Below, piece after piece: positions 44,915 to 56,299 of a stretch of DNA of 64,000 nt. The translations under genes were made by a program, and so were the position numbers. The notes below the pieces were generated by a model that saw nothing but the letters and a program-made list of their open reading frames with translations, was not told where the DNA came from and searched no databases. Location of the stretch: assembly GCA_023362775.1 (NCBI GenBank), contig JALMGJ010000019.1, positions 2,980,001 to 3,044,000 of the forward strand. Reading direction: 5' to 3'. Each line of letters begins with the position of its first letter. Within the stretch, counting starts at the first letter, position 1. Origin of the DNA: Charina bottae (Eukaryota; Chordata; Lepidosauria; Squamata; Charinaidae).

Positions 44915-45813
44915 CTTGCCTGCTCTATTCTTATGTTCCAAATATCAGTGTGTCTGATGTATGTCAAACAAAACATCTTAAAATCTTTCAGTAACTAACT
45001 GTGCAGGATTAGGAAACCCAAAGAAATCTCATGTGCTTGAGTATACACATATACACCCAGAGCAATATAGTTTCTCAGAAAATATCTAACTGTTCATAGC
45101 AGGTAAAACTATTTTAGGTATCTATGATTTAATTAAAAAAAACTTAGAAATAAAGTAAGCATTTAAAATCAGTTTGTAGTTGATTTCCCTTGAGGAAAGG
45201 TTATAATAATTGTTAAATGAAGTTATGATAAACTAAAAGAAATAGTGTGCTTTATAGGCTTTTAATCCCAAACCACAGTTTAATTAGACATCAAAATATT
45301 ATACAAGAAGCAACAGCATGGGATTTGCCTTCACTCAACAGCATGAAAAAGAAACAAGAAGAGGAAGAAGAATCTCAAGATGTCTATGGCTGCTGTGAGC
45401 AGAGTCACTACCATTTGAAACTGACTGAAATAATTATAGCAATACCATCATTTTAAAGTGTATAATCACAGAACTAGAGGGTTACAATATATCCAGAAGG
45501 TCAACTGACTCAGAATTCGTCACATCCAATACATTTGGGAATCACAGAACAGAAGATATTATCCTGTGAAACAGCTGAGTAGAACACATGGAAATGAGGT
45601 CCGCTCATGTCCAGACGTTTCAGGAGGTCTGGGGCCACAACATTAGTGATGTTCCAATGTACAGATAGCCTTTGGGTCTTCATATGAACCAAGAAGCTAT
45701 GCATTTGAGAAGCAGCATATTGGATTGATGGTCATTTGGGGACAAATGCTTTTCTTCTCTGGTCCAAAATTTATGTTGCCTGTCTTACAGCTTTATGTGA
45801 CTATCCATATAGG
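44915..45813. other. Unassigned sequence
   Basis: No recognisable feature. Confidence 0.4.
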
Positions 45814-45818
45814 AGGAA

Positions 45819-46260
45819 TGTCAGAGTGTGCACCGTAGGGAGGCCTGCTCCTTTTTCCAAGACACCAGTGATCCACGTTCTATGCAGTAAATAGACACTC
45901 AAGCAGAGATTAGATAAAATAGCCTATTTACTTTATATACATACGCAGTCCAAGTTACACCCAACAGCAGTAACAAATGATACAGCAATGAGAAGTTTAG
46001 CAGCAACGAGAAGAAAGAACACCAGATATACTCTGCTTATATACATAAACTGACCAATCACATTATAGGTCACTCTCATCATCTGCCACACCCAACTAAA
46101 TGATAGCACCTGTAGTATGAGTCATTGCTGCCACATCATCCCTACAAAAATGGCTGCTAATTGGGTGACTTGCAGAATAATTCCCCTCTCACCTAGATAT
46201 CAAGCCTCTCCAGTATAATTTATCTAACTGTAAATTCCTGGGTATATACAAACCCCAACA
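45819..46260 (-). mobile_element. Solo LTR (442 bp)
   Basis: Termini TGTCAG...CCAACA (TG..CA) with an exact 5 bp TSD aggaa (45814-45818 and 46261-46265). On the minus strand there is a CCAAT-like 'gtgattggtcag' (rc at about 46053) followed by a TATA-like 'tatgtatataagcag' (about 46034-46048 in plus sense). That fits a promoter in a minus-strand LTR. No internal retroelement sequence lies next to it, so it is a solo LTR. Confidence 0.7.
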
Positions 46261-46269
46261 AGGAATCTT

Positions 46270-47145
46270 TTGATCCATGCACCAAAGCTTCTATGACATT
46301 GGCAATAGAGTCTCATGGGATTATGGACTCAAATTTAATCTTAAAAAGAACTGTACCTCTACTATAGTATTTTCACATAAGGCCAGCTGTTGGTTATTCA
46401 AAGTACTGGAAAGGGAACAATGTAATCACACTTTTTAAAAATGAGAACTGGACAGGGTGAAGGGAGAGAAAGAAGAATGCTAGTTGCTTTAATTTCTGTT
46501 CCTGATAAATGAGTAGAAAGTATTATTAAATATAAAATTATCCAAAAATTATCCAATATACAGAAAGGACAAATCTTGCTGAAGAAGAATCAATATGACT
46601 TCTGAAAGCAAAGTCCAGATTTGCTTCTCCTATATTCTAGAACACAGTGAGGACCTTCTGTCCTGAACTAGAACTTAAGAAGAAGTTCTAGTTAAGAAGT
46701 TCTTAAGAAGTTCTAGTAGTTATAACACGATGACTCTTATGTGGTTGTCCATCTGGGACTGACAATTCCTTTGGGATAACATTGTTTACTCAGAGGATAG
46801 GACTAGTAATGGCTACTAGTTTTGATGGCAATAGGTCAGCTTCAAGGTTCAAGGCAATAGATCTCTCAATCCGACAATCAGTATGGATTTCAGATAGTTC
46901 ACAGTCACTATAGTGATTTCTTCGGGCCAACCCAGAGATGCACAATAAGGCCTAATACAACTGAACTTTTCTCTACCTTTTCCAAATTAATCCCTCATTG
47001 CATGAAAGAAATGAAAGGATGAAAACTCTGTGAAACAGCCTAAGGTTAATAAAACTATGACTTCTATACTAGACTAGAGTTATATGAGAATCCAGGATAA
47101 GATTCTGATGCAAAACATTGGCCAGAGTAGGGTGAGGAAGCTGTT
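46270..47145. other. Unassigned sequence
   Basis: Contains a small local duplication of 'aagaagttctag' (46677-46722). Otherwise nothing recognised. Confidence 0.4.
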
Positions 47146-47149
47146 AATT

Positions 47150-47345
47150 TTATTTATTATTGGTTATATTTATGCCCTACCTTTTCTCTTAGAAATCCAT
47201 GTGGCTTATATAGGAATCTCCTTTCATTTTATCCCTCAAAGAACAACCATGTGAGACATGTTAGGCCAAAGATGACTGGTCCAAAATAAGCCAATGAGTT
47301 TCCATGGCTGAGGATGGACTTGAACATTAATTACCACACCATAAT
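47150..47345 (-). mobile_element. Possible old SINE
   Basis: 'ttatatttatgccctaccttttctc', 'aacaaccatgtgagacatgttaggcc' and 'tgaggatggacttgaac' follow the order tail, central block, head of the tRNA-derived SINEs here, but with many differences. Family uncertain. Confidence 0.35.
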
Positions 47346-47349
47346 AGTT

Positions 47350-47825
47350 TTAATTACTCCCTCATCCTAAGCAGCCTTATATCATTGCATGTGGTGATTG
47401 GCTTAATGCCATGTAGTCCTTGACTTGATTTTATATTTATGCAAATCTGCAGTTTAGATTCTCAAAATGAAGACAATTTAAACAAATCACTGAATCAAAT
47501 AACTGTCTAAAGGAGATTGCTGATTTTGGTCAAACTTCTATAAATCTAAATCAATTCAACAACTTGGTCCGATCGCTTTCAAGTCGCTAGGAATCAAACT
47601 CTCTGGCCTATCTTATATTCAGCTGTTTGTGTACCCTTTCCCCTATCTGTCAGCTATACAATGAAGTTTACTGCCTGAACCAATCTTAGGAAAAAGTCAA
47701 TAGTAGCAGCAATTCTAACTTAAGCTTGCAAGAGACTTGAAGTCCCTTGAAAATATGACCGTATTTTCTCCTCTCTTCCTACACTCATGTTATGAGTTTG
47801 TTTTGTTTGGAAAATATTACAAATG
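47350..47825. other. Unassigned sequence
   Basis: No recognisable feature. Sequence at 47826-47900 (tggcttccagtgggaatggc) may be the 5' start of an L1-like element. Confidence 0.35.
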
Positions 47826-47907
47826 GCTTCCAGTGGGAATGGCGGACTGAACAGCTGTGCCCACTGGTTCAGCGGGCAGAGCTGACAGCTTTTTTCGGGG
47901 TCAGGCA

Positions 47908-49715
47908 GGTTTTCCTTTTTTTTTTTTAATGACAATTTTATTGAGTTTAAAGCAAAGATAAAAACTACAAAAAAGCGAAAAACTACAAAAAAAGTAAAAA
48001 AGTGAGAAACACAAGAAAAAAGAATTTTTTGAAGATTACATAGAAAGGTGACTTCCGACATTCAACAGGAAGAATATACAGCAATTTCCATAATCAATCC
48101 CTTATTCTATATCAAACCAAGATCACATTATTTCTATAAATCTTTCCATTAACACGTACACAAATCACGAATGCAATTGCTCCTTCCCCTTTAAAATATA
48201 TGTATATTTATATAAATTTCTAAATCAACTTCCCTCCCCCATAAGACATTTAATTGTTTCCTTCCCAACACTATTCTATATATTTCTGTCCACTATAATA
48301 AAAGTTAAATTATAAAAACATGTAAATTGTCTACTTTTATAATTAATAACACTACAACAATCTTAATCCTATTAAACCTAAAAACAAAGCAATTATTATA
48401 GAATACCTTATAAATCTTACAAATCAAGCAAACCTTTAAAAAATCCAATAAATCTTAATCCAAATCATTAAAGAAAGATGAAATCGCAATAACTTCATTA
48501 TCAATCCAATTACACATTCTTAATTTTACCCCACCTCAAAGTATACCAGAGCATTTACATATCTCCCTATTACACCCAAGGCACTTTTCTTGCAAAAATC
48601 AAATAGCCCAACTGCCCCCTTAAAATCTGAGACTTCTCAGCAAAATTTTTGTTGCAAGAATCAAAGAGCCCAACTGCCCCCCTTAGAAACTCAAACTTCT
48701 CAGCAAAAAAACTGCCACAGAACAAGTTCTCTTCTTTCCCATAACAATTCCCAGAAAGCAATAACAATCCCTCAGAAAAACAGCTCTTTAACAACAGCTC
48801 AGACTGTCACCTTAACCACTTCACCACCAAAATGTAATCTTCGTCTGGCATTATTTCAGTCTTGCTATCAGTTCCATCCTAATTAAAACCTTCATCTTCC
48901 TTCATAACATCTTCAGCCAGATAACACAGCTTAGAAGTAATTTCTTCCCCAAAGTCCTGAATAGTCTGCAAAATGGGTTGACAACACTCTAAAAGGATCT
49001 CTTTAAGGGCCTGCTCAGGCTCATAACAGGACTCTGAAAAAGCCTCGTTGTCTTCCATGTTTCAGGCAGTAAATTATGGCGCCCCCTAGATACTTGACTC
49101 ACACAGATAGGAGTTAATAGGTTAATAGAAAAGTTCCAGATGAAATTGGCACAAGAGAAAGTATTTTAACAAGCAAATCCCAAAGAAAGTGAACAGAAAA
49201 CTGAAGATTGAAAGCAAGAAATCCAACGTGTAGGGAAATATCAATCCTTCAAATTCAATACAAAAATAGTAACAGGAAGGCAATTCTTTATTCTCAGTCC
49301 TCCTTAATCCTCAGATGGGAAAACAAGCCAAAACTTAAAAAGTTAAAAGTTAAATCCAGAAATAACTATTAGCACCAAGAGAGTCCGCTTCTTCTTTATG
49401 TACAAAAACCTCTCTTAGGGTACAAAACCTTGAAAAAAAACCAATAAATTGGGTGTTTAAGAAATGGGTGGCTGGACTTACTGTCCCTTTAAGGGCTGCA
49501 GTGCAGCTCAGAAAAGATGAGAGCCCAGCTTCCTGGTGAAGTTTTACTGGTTGACCGCGCACACTGTCCATGATCTCCTGGCTACAATTCACCGTCTGGA
49601 GGACAAATGGGTCATTTCCAGCATTTTCCTTGATCCAGAAAAACATTCTGGTCTACAGGAGAAACCAGCCTGTGCCCAAAAGAATTGCCACGATGCCAAT
49701 TCTGCCCGTGGAGCT
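47908..49715 (-). mobile_element. L1-like non-autonomous LINE, left partner of a head-to-head pair
   Basis: On the minus strand it ends in a poly-A tail (poly-T at 47915-47928). Its 3' UTR is clearly related to 51180-51413 ('gggattgattatggaaatt', 'gtagtttttatcttt', 'caataaaatt'). A short frame at 48879-49058 (minus) begins MEDNEAFSESCYEPEQALKE and is about 59 codons, related to the start of the frame at 50377. It looks like the N-terminal coiled-coil part of an L1 ORF1. No reverse transcriptase is present. The 5' part (49440-49700) is the inverted counterpart of 49730-49990. Confidence 0.5.
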
Positions 49716-51413
49716 CATGGGCAAAGTTGCTCGGTCCACCATATTCCCACCGGAAGCCCCAGGTAGGTTTTCCTGAAGCCCAGAAACGTTCTCTGGATCA
49801 AGGAGAATACCTGGAATCATCCCATCTGTCCTCTGAATGGCTGCTTGTAGCCAGAATATCACAAACAGCATTTTGCATTCAACTGGTAAGAACCAGCTGG
49901 GAGGCGGTGACTTAATCACTTTCCAAGCCGCACTGTAGCCTTAAAGGGACACTAAGGCCAGCCACCCCATTTCTAAATCACCAATTTGTATTTTTTTTAA
50001 GTATATGTACCCCAAGAGAGGCTTTCTACAGTGAGGAGAAGTTGGTTCTCTTTGTGCTTAGCGATATATTTGGGACTACTTTTTTGAAAAAAAATCTTTT
50101 AAGTTTTGGATTTTGTTTTCCTTCCAAAGGAAATTCCAAAGATTGAGAGTAAACAATTGTCTTCCTGTTATTATTTTTGTATTAAATTTGAAGATATTAG
50201 CATTTTCCTACATGTTGAATCGGCTGATTTGAACCTTCATTTTTGTCTTTTCACTTTCCCTTGAGAACTGTCTGTTATCTCACTCTCACTTTATGTAAAC
50301 ACACTTTGGAACTCTTCCGTATCTTTGACTTTCATTGGTTAAGCTCCTAGGGGGTGCCATATCTACTGTGTGAGACATGGAGGATTTCAAACAGATTTTT
50401 TCTGAATTTCACCAGGATTTTAAACAGAATTCTTCTGACTTCTATCAAGCTTTTATGGAAGATATCCAGGACATTGTGGAAAATATGAGATCTAAAGTGT
50501 TCCATCAGGCTGGGGATGTGGTGGATGAAATTGAGGAATTTAAGAGTGATAGAAAGGTTTTTAAGACTGAGATTGGGATATTTATCAAGATGCTGGATGA
50601 AGATTAGATAATAGAGTTGGAGAAATCTAACGGAGAGAGTGATCTGCAAGCCATAAGTAAAATCAATCTTCTGGTGGAATGCCATGAAAAGAACCTGGAA
50701 TCTTTGAAGGGGGCAGTTGGGCTGTTTGAGGAAACCTCTGTGCACATTGTGGGGATATGTAACTGCTTTGGTTTATTTTGAAGTGGGATAAGGATTGAAG
50801 AATGTTCATCTGGTTTGCTTTAAGGATTTGATTGATGTTATTCCCTTTTAAAGATATGGAATTACTATTTTGAATTGTCTTTGTTTTTTGGGTTTATTAA
50901 GATTGGGTTTATTGAAATTGTTCTACTATTAAGTGTAATAGCAGACAATTTATTTGCTTTTTAATTTTATTCTTATAGTAGACAGAAATGTATATAATAG
51001 TGAATAGTGTATAGAATGTATAGAATATAGAATAGTGAAGGTAATAATTAAATATTTTTTATCTTTTGGAGGGGAGAAAGATGTTTAGGAGGTTTATATG
51101 AACTTTTTTTCCTTATTTTAATATAAGGGGGAGGAGTAACTGTACTTAGTGATTTTTATTATGTGTTAAAGTGGAATGACTTATAGAAATAATGTGGTGT
51201 TTTGGTTTAATATAGAGTAAGAGATTGATTATGGAAATTTTTGTATATCCTTGCTGTTAAAAGTTGGAAGCCACATCTTTTCGTAAATTAAAAAAGAATT
51301 CTCTAGTGTTTCTGCACTTTTTAAAGTTTTTTTTCTTTCTTTGTAGTTTTTTTTGGGGTTTTGTAGTTTTTATTCTTCTTTTGAAACCTAATAAAATTTA
51401 CTATTAAAAAAAA
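49716..51413 (+). mobile_element. L1-like non-autonomous LINE, right partner of a head-to-head pair
   Basis: Starts near 'ccggaagccccaggtaggt'. It has a 5' region ending in 'tggggtgccatatctactg', then a 76-codon frame (50377-50607) beginning MEDFKQIFSEFHQDFKQNSSD, rich in charged heptad-like residues as in an L1 ORF1 coiled coil, and stopped by TAG. About 800 bp of AT-rich 3' UTR and a poly-A run at 51403-51413 follow, after 'cctaataaaattt'. It lacks an ORF2, so it needs another element's machinery. The layout resembles half-L1 elements. Family naming is inferred. Confidence 0.5.
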
Positions 51414-51417
51414 AGGA

Positions 51418-51596
51418 AAAGATTACAAACAACATATTTGCATATGGAGTCTTATTTTGCTCTGGGAGTTTAAAGCAATTTAATTTCCCCCTAGAATCCT
51501 TCTAGAAACGAATTCCTTAGCTCACCTAGTCCTTTGCAACTTCTATGAGCATTGTAGTTCTCCTATGTACTGCTCTCTGGATGAGATCTAAATCAA
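51418..51596. other. Unassigned sequence
   Basis: Short unique stretch between the LINE tail and the microsatellite. Confidence 0.4.
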
Positions 51597-51598
51597 AT

Positions 51599-51679
<81 letters not shown>

Positions 51680-51680
51680 C
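51597..51680. repeat. (GATA)n microsatellite
   Basis: About 20 units with one GA interruption near 51640. Confidence 0.95.
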
Positions 51681-51727
51681 TGATTGATTCTGGAGGAACA
51701 GTATGATATCAATCTTGTGTCTATGAT

Positions 51728-52050
51728 ATCAAATCAAAATCAAATCAGTCTTTATTATGATCCTAGACTAGCATGAGGGGATAGAGTACAGTCATTAGGA
51801 AGAAAAATAAAAATTATAACAGATATAAAGAATAAAAATTATATATAAAAGCTGTATAAAGTGTATAAACAAAAATATTACAAGTGAAAGAGATATAAAA
51901 GGTATAAATGATATAAAAATGGAGAAACTAAAAATAGGTTTGTGAACATTAAAAAGTTGTAGGTGAGCATTAAAAGTTCTATGTATTTAGGATGTGAGTT
52001 GTGTGTTCACCCTCCATCTATCAATTGCCTCTATAACTGCTGTGATGGAA
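51728..52050 (-). mobile_element. Possible LINE 3' end
   Basis: In minus sense the left edge reads 'gatcataataaagactgatttg', a LINE-like polyadenylation and tail motif followed by ATTTG repeats. The right side encodes a short open stretch (AVIEAIDRWRVNTQL). Too little remains to assign a clade. Confidence 0.35.
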
Positions 52051-52053
52051 AGA

Positions 52054-52398
52054 TAGGCTGACCATATTTCCTTGAGACAAAAATGGGACATTGCCTGCAA
52101 ACCCCGCCCCCTGGTCCATGCAATTGGCTCCCACCTGCAAACCCTGCCCCCTTGTCCACACGATTGGCTCCCACCTGCAACCCCCCCCCCCTTGGTCCAC
52201 GTGATTAGGGTTAGGGAGGGCTTCCTCTTCCAGGCTGCTTCCAGTTGGCAGCTCCAGCTCGGATCCTCCTTCCGTGCCATTCCTGCCAGGTTTAAAAAAA
52301 CGGGACAAAATTGAGATTTTTTTCAAAACGACAGGACAGTTGAAAAATGCTAAAAAAACGGGACTGTCCCATTCAAAATGGGACGTATGGTCAGCCTA
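52054..52398. mobile_element. Non-autonomous hAT-like DNA transposon
   Basis: The termini taggctgaccata and tatggtcagccta form perfect 13 bp inverted repeats, with an exact 8 bp TSD tggaaaga (52046-52053 and 52399-52406). The interior has three tandem units of about 45 bp around 'cacgcgattggctcccacc' (52094-52207). These resemble the interior of the unrelated element at 21543-22985. No transposase. Confidence 0.85.
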
Positions 52399-52409
52399 TG
52401 GAAAGACTA

Positions 52410-53018
52410 ATCCATATGTGATCAGGGTTTAATCATGGGTTTAATCAACTTTTTCTATATGCAATAAAACATGTTTGTTATTTTCCCCCCTATTTTATTT
52501 TTCTGTACGTTAAGTATAAAAAAATCATTCTAAAAAGTAGCTAGAAAAGGCAGCTTCTCTTGTGTGCAGCTTGAATGAGAAGTTGGTCAGCACATCCAAT
52601 ATTTCTTCACTTGGGATAGTTTGCCTCTGGCAGAACACAGTCACCCTTGGCTGACGTTTGCTGCAGCATATGCATAATCTTGAAGGCAAGTGAATTGCTA
52701 GCCTGGGTGAATACAGTGTGACTTAGACAAAAATCAGGCCCAATGATCCTAGCTTTTTGGATACACCTCTGATTGTTAACCAGATCTTGTCAGGCAGAGA
52801 ATGATAACTAGCAGTTGAAGAAACTAAGGTGTGGAAAGAACAGCAAGCTAAGCTGTAGTGGAGCTTGCAATCAAAGATCAATAAGGAGTGAATTACTTTC
52901 CTTTTGTGATTGTACTGCATTTTCTTTCACACAGTGCTAGATGAAGAATTGGATTGCAGATATACTGTCTTTGTATTGAGTTCTGTTTAGAGGAGACTGG
53001 GCTAACTAAACAGCATAG
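52410..53018. other. Unassigned sequence
   Basis: No recognisable feature. Confidence 0.4.
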
Positions 53019-53019
53019 A

Positions 53020-53635
53020 CCTACCCTTGTAGAGTATCCTGAAGCTACAGCTGGTTCAGAATGCGGCCGGGCGAGCAGTTTTGGGAGCCCCAATGAGAGC
53101 TCATATAACACCATTGCTCCGCGAGCTGCATTGGGTGCCAGTCTGCTTCCGGGTCCAATTCAAGGTGTTGGTTATCACCTTTAAAGCCCTACATGGCATG
53201 GGTCCAGGTTACCTGAAGAACCGCCTCACCCGTTACATCAACCCGTCTCATCCAGTCAGGCAGAGAGGGCAGGTTACGGACCCTGTCCATGAAGGATTGC
53301 CGATTGGCAGGGTCCAGGAGGAGGGCCTTCTCTGCCATGGCACCTGCCCTTTGGAATAAGCTACCCCCAGATATAAGGCAGGGCCCCATTCTCCCAGCCT
53401 CCCGGAAGGGGTTGAAGACCTGGTCGTGCCACCTTGCTTGGGGTGGGAGGGGGGATAGCCATTCATGGGGGTGGTTGGCTCCTTAATGGGGCCAACAAGA
53501 TCTTTACCGCCATCTTGAATTTCAAATTTCATATTTTACATTCTGTATTGTTACATTTATATTTATATAAATATATATAAATAAATATATTTATATAAAT
53601 ATATATATAAATATATATAAATATAAATATATTAT
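53020..53635 (+). mobile_element. CR1/L2-L3-type LINE 3' end, left part
   Basis: Frames 53081-53359 and 53289-53486 carry HITPLLRELHWVPVCFRVQFKVL, TFKALHGMGPGYLKNRL, and after a frameshift AGSRRRAFSAMAPALWNKLPPDIRQ. Then comes an AT-only tract (about 53560-53635). A SINE family A fragment splits it from the terminal tail at 53743. Confidence 0.8.
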
Positions 53636-53742
53636 AAAGCGTCTTCGGACAACGCTGGCTCTTCGGCTAACAAATGGAGATGAGCACCGGCCCCTAGAGT
53701 CGGACACGACTGCACAAATGTGCGGGGGGAACCTTTACCTTT
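53636..53742 (+). mobile_element. SINE family A, 3' fragment
   Basis: 'gcgtcttcggacaac', 'cttcggctaacaaatggagatg', agagtcggacacgact (53696-53711) and 'ggggggaacctttacctttt'. Only the last third of the SINE is present, inserted in a LINE 3' UTR. Confidence 0.8.
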
Positions 53743-53857
53743 TTATACTCATATTTATTCTGTAGTATTTTAATGATGCTATTTTATTGTCTGTAAACCG
53801 CCCAGAGTCATACATGAGATGGGAGGTAAATAAATATGACAAATAAATAAATAAATA
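53743..53857 (+). mobile_element. CR1/L3-type LINE tail, right part
   Basis: 'ttttattgtctgtaaaccgcccagagtc', then AAATAAATAAATA: the tail of the LINE that starts at 53020. Confidence 0.7.
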
Positions 53858-53859
53858 GA

Positions 53860-55910
53860 GTGACCTCCCCATTAAAGTGGGAGGACGTTACACATGGCTT
53901 TTTCATTGTCACTGTTTCATCTGAACAATAGAGTACCATGAGGAAGAGTACATCTAACGGAAACATTTCCAGTCTATTTAGCTTCAGCGAAAAGGTTCTT
54001 GTGGAAAGAATATTCCTACTCTGACTATTTATACATGGCCAACTGCTGCTTTGCACAATTATCAACTCATTGGCATGATATGTTTATTGTTCCATTAATA
54101 AAGCAGTAAATTATGGGTTGGAGTGAGGTCCCAGTACATTATTGAAAGGGAAATACACAAGAGGATGAATAATTTGCAAATGGTTAGATTTATTAAGCAG
54201 CATCGTATTTCTTAGATTAAGGATGCACAAATTATGGCTCTTACTGACATGACATAGATGGCAAGGGATGAAGATGAGCAAACACATGAAGTGGAATTTT
54301 ACTTCACTTTCTGATTTTTCTGCCACTTGAGTTTATTCTATCATAGTAGCATATAAAAATGTGCAGAAAAATGAACACAAATATAATACACACACACATA
54401 CACACACACACAATGAACACACATTTTATATATTCCACTTATCCAGATGCACTCAGTCCTCAGATGTACATTTATGTATGCATTTTACCAAATATATAAA
54501 TCTTGAACATTTTCCCTTAGTGAACCTTGTCTCAATAGCAACATTTTGGCAAGCATTTTTTTCCATTTAAAAACATCACAAATGAAAAAAAAAATTCAAG
54601 GAAGTACAAAATCTAATAGATTGATACATTCCAATCTGTATGTTAGTCCTGGAGGTAATCATCAGATTACTTCATAATAGAATTTGCTCCAAGAAAGTGA
54701 AAACACTTTGTTTCAAGGAATTTATTTTCAAGTATGGTAACACAGAACCGTATCTTTTAATAGGTAACTCTGAGAAACTTTATGTTCTCTTCGTCACTGT
54801 GGAATAGTAAAACACGTACTGTATTCCAATTCTGAATGAGGCTGAATATAAGAATTGGTTCAAACATGTCCAGTAGAAATCCAGCACTCCACCATCAAGT
54901 GATAGCTTCCACAAATAAATGGGCCATTGCAGGAATATTTTCCATACATCCCTACCCATCTCAGATGTGATGCTTTTCAGTAGAATCATTTCATACGTCT
55001 GTCTGCAACCAGTGCAGATGTAATGAAATGTTGGGAAATGATGCAAATGGATTTGTGAATCTGATGGAGTCTCTAATCCAAGCTAAACCACATGTCATAG
55101 CAATCAACTTGATTACAGTAAGAAAAGATTTGATTGACTGAACTGGTGAAACTCTTTCTAAAAAGCATGTTGCATTGATTAGATAAAGGGCTGAATCTTT
55201 CTCTTTCAGTCTCATTTTAGTCTTCTTTCCATTGCATGTTGTTATTTATGTCTCTGGCCTTCTTTTATAGGCATCCATTTATCAGTTTTTTCCTTTTCAG
55301 TTCAAAATCTGTCTAGGAGAACAAAGTATGTGTGAGAGAGTGTGAGAGAGAGAGATTTAAGGTTTTATTCTATGACCAATGTCATGTGACAGCTCTGGAA
55401 AGTTTTCTCAACTCACCTGGGATTTCTGGTGATCTCCCTTCCAAGTGTTAACCAAATCAATCAATCAGTCAATCAATCAAGGTTTGGTCCTGCTTAGCTT
55501 AGATCCTCAGCCAAAGTCAGCTAGATGCTACTACCTGCTGTGACATGAAAATTTTCAAAGTGCATCAGTCCCTAATAATTATATGCCAATTGCATTCACT
55601 CTTCATTAGTTCTACTTTAGCCCAATCACTCTGTGAATTATTGCTATTAGCCCAAGGTCACCCAACCAACGTCAGTTGAGAAAGGATTGGAAAGTAGCCC
55701 TCCCAGGTGGGCTAATTCTGCCATGCACATATGATATCCGAAATGGTGCCTGGTCATGTTGGAAAATTTGAGCCCAGCCCAAGCCAGCCGTTGGCATCTG
55801 ATGAGACAATTCCTGGTACAGACAACAAAATAAATTTAGTTTAGGGAATGCTGCCAAGTCAATGCATATATGTCAAGGGAATGTTGAAAAATGCTGTTTG
55901 AGGAATGCTG
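53860..55910. other. Unassigned sequence with CA and AATC microsatellites
   Basis: A CA-repeat lies at 54388-54412 and CAAT-type repeats at 55448-55482. Around 55650-55720 'gcccaaggtcacccaacc' hints at an old SINE. No gene seen. Confidence 0.35.
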
Positions 55911-55960
55911 GCAAAATGTAAGCAGGTTGAGTTTTTTTGAAAATATTGCCATGAAATTTT

Positions 55961-56252
55961 GGACAGATTAAGACCATTTCACAAGCTCAACAGCAGCAGG
56001 GTGATCTTAACGATCCTCCTTTAGATGATAAAGGGACTTAGAAATAACATCTCAAAATAACCATGACCTAGCCCCAGGTGCAAGGTCACACAGCCACCTA
56101 GAAACATATTTAAGGATTCCCTTACTAACTTTGCTCAGACTGAAGAAGCTCCTTGGATAAGGAGCGAAACGTTTCCACTGAGAAAATAGAAATCCAGTTG
56201 ACATGATTCAAGCTACAGACAATTCCACCTGGATGACTGAGAACCGTCATAG
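55961..56252 (+). mobile_element. Penelope-like terminal insertion with long target duplication
   Basis: Same unit as 40038-40298, complete to its outermost end (ctggatgactgagaaccgtcatag). A sequence of 45 bp before it (55916-55960) is repeated after it (56253-56296) with one base change and one T missing. This is a long TSD, fitting the variable TSDs of Penelope-like elements. It holds an intact hammerhead-like core at 56130-56186 and has no inverted left end. Confidence 0.8.
56130..56186 (+). ncRNA. Hammerhead-ribozyme-like motif
   Basis: Core CTGAAGA at 56140-56146, one extra A, stem II GCTCCTT-GGAT-AAGGAGC (56148-56165), GAAA 56166-56169, helix III CG 56170-56171, TT 56172-56173 at the expected cleavage site. 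Stem I is GA/TC plus CTCA/TGAG plus TTT/AAA, with an internal CAC loop. Confidence 0.55.
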
Positions 56253-56299
56253 ATGTAAGCAGGTTGAGTTTTTTGAAAATATTGCCATGGAATTTTGAT

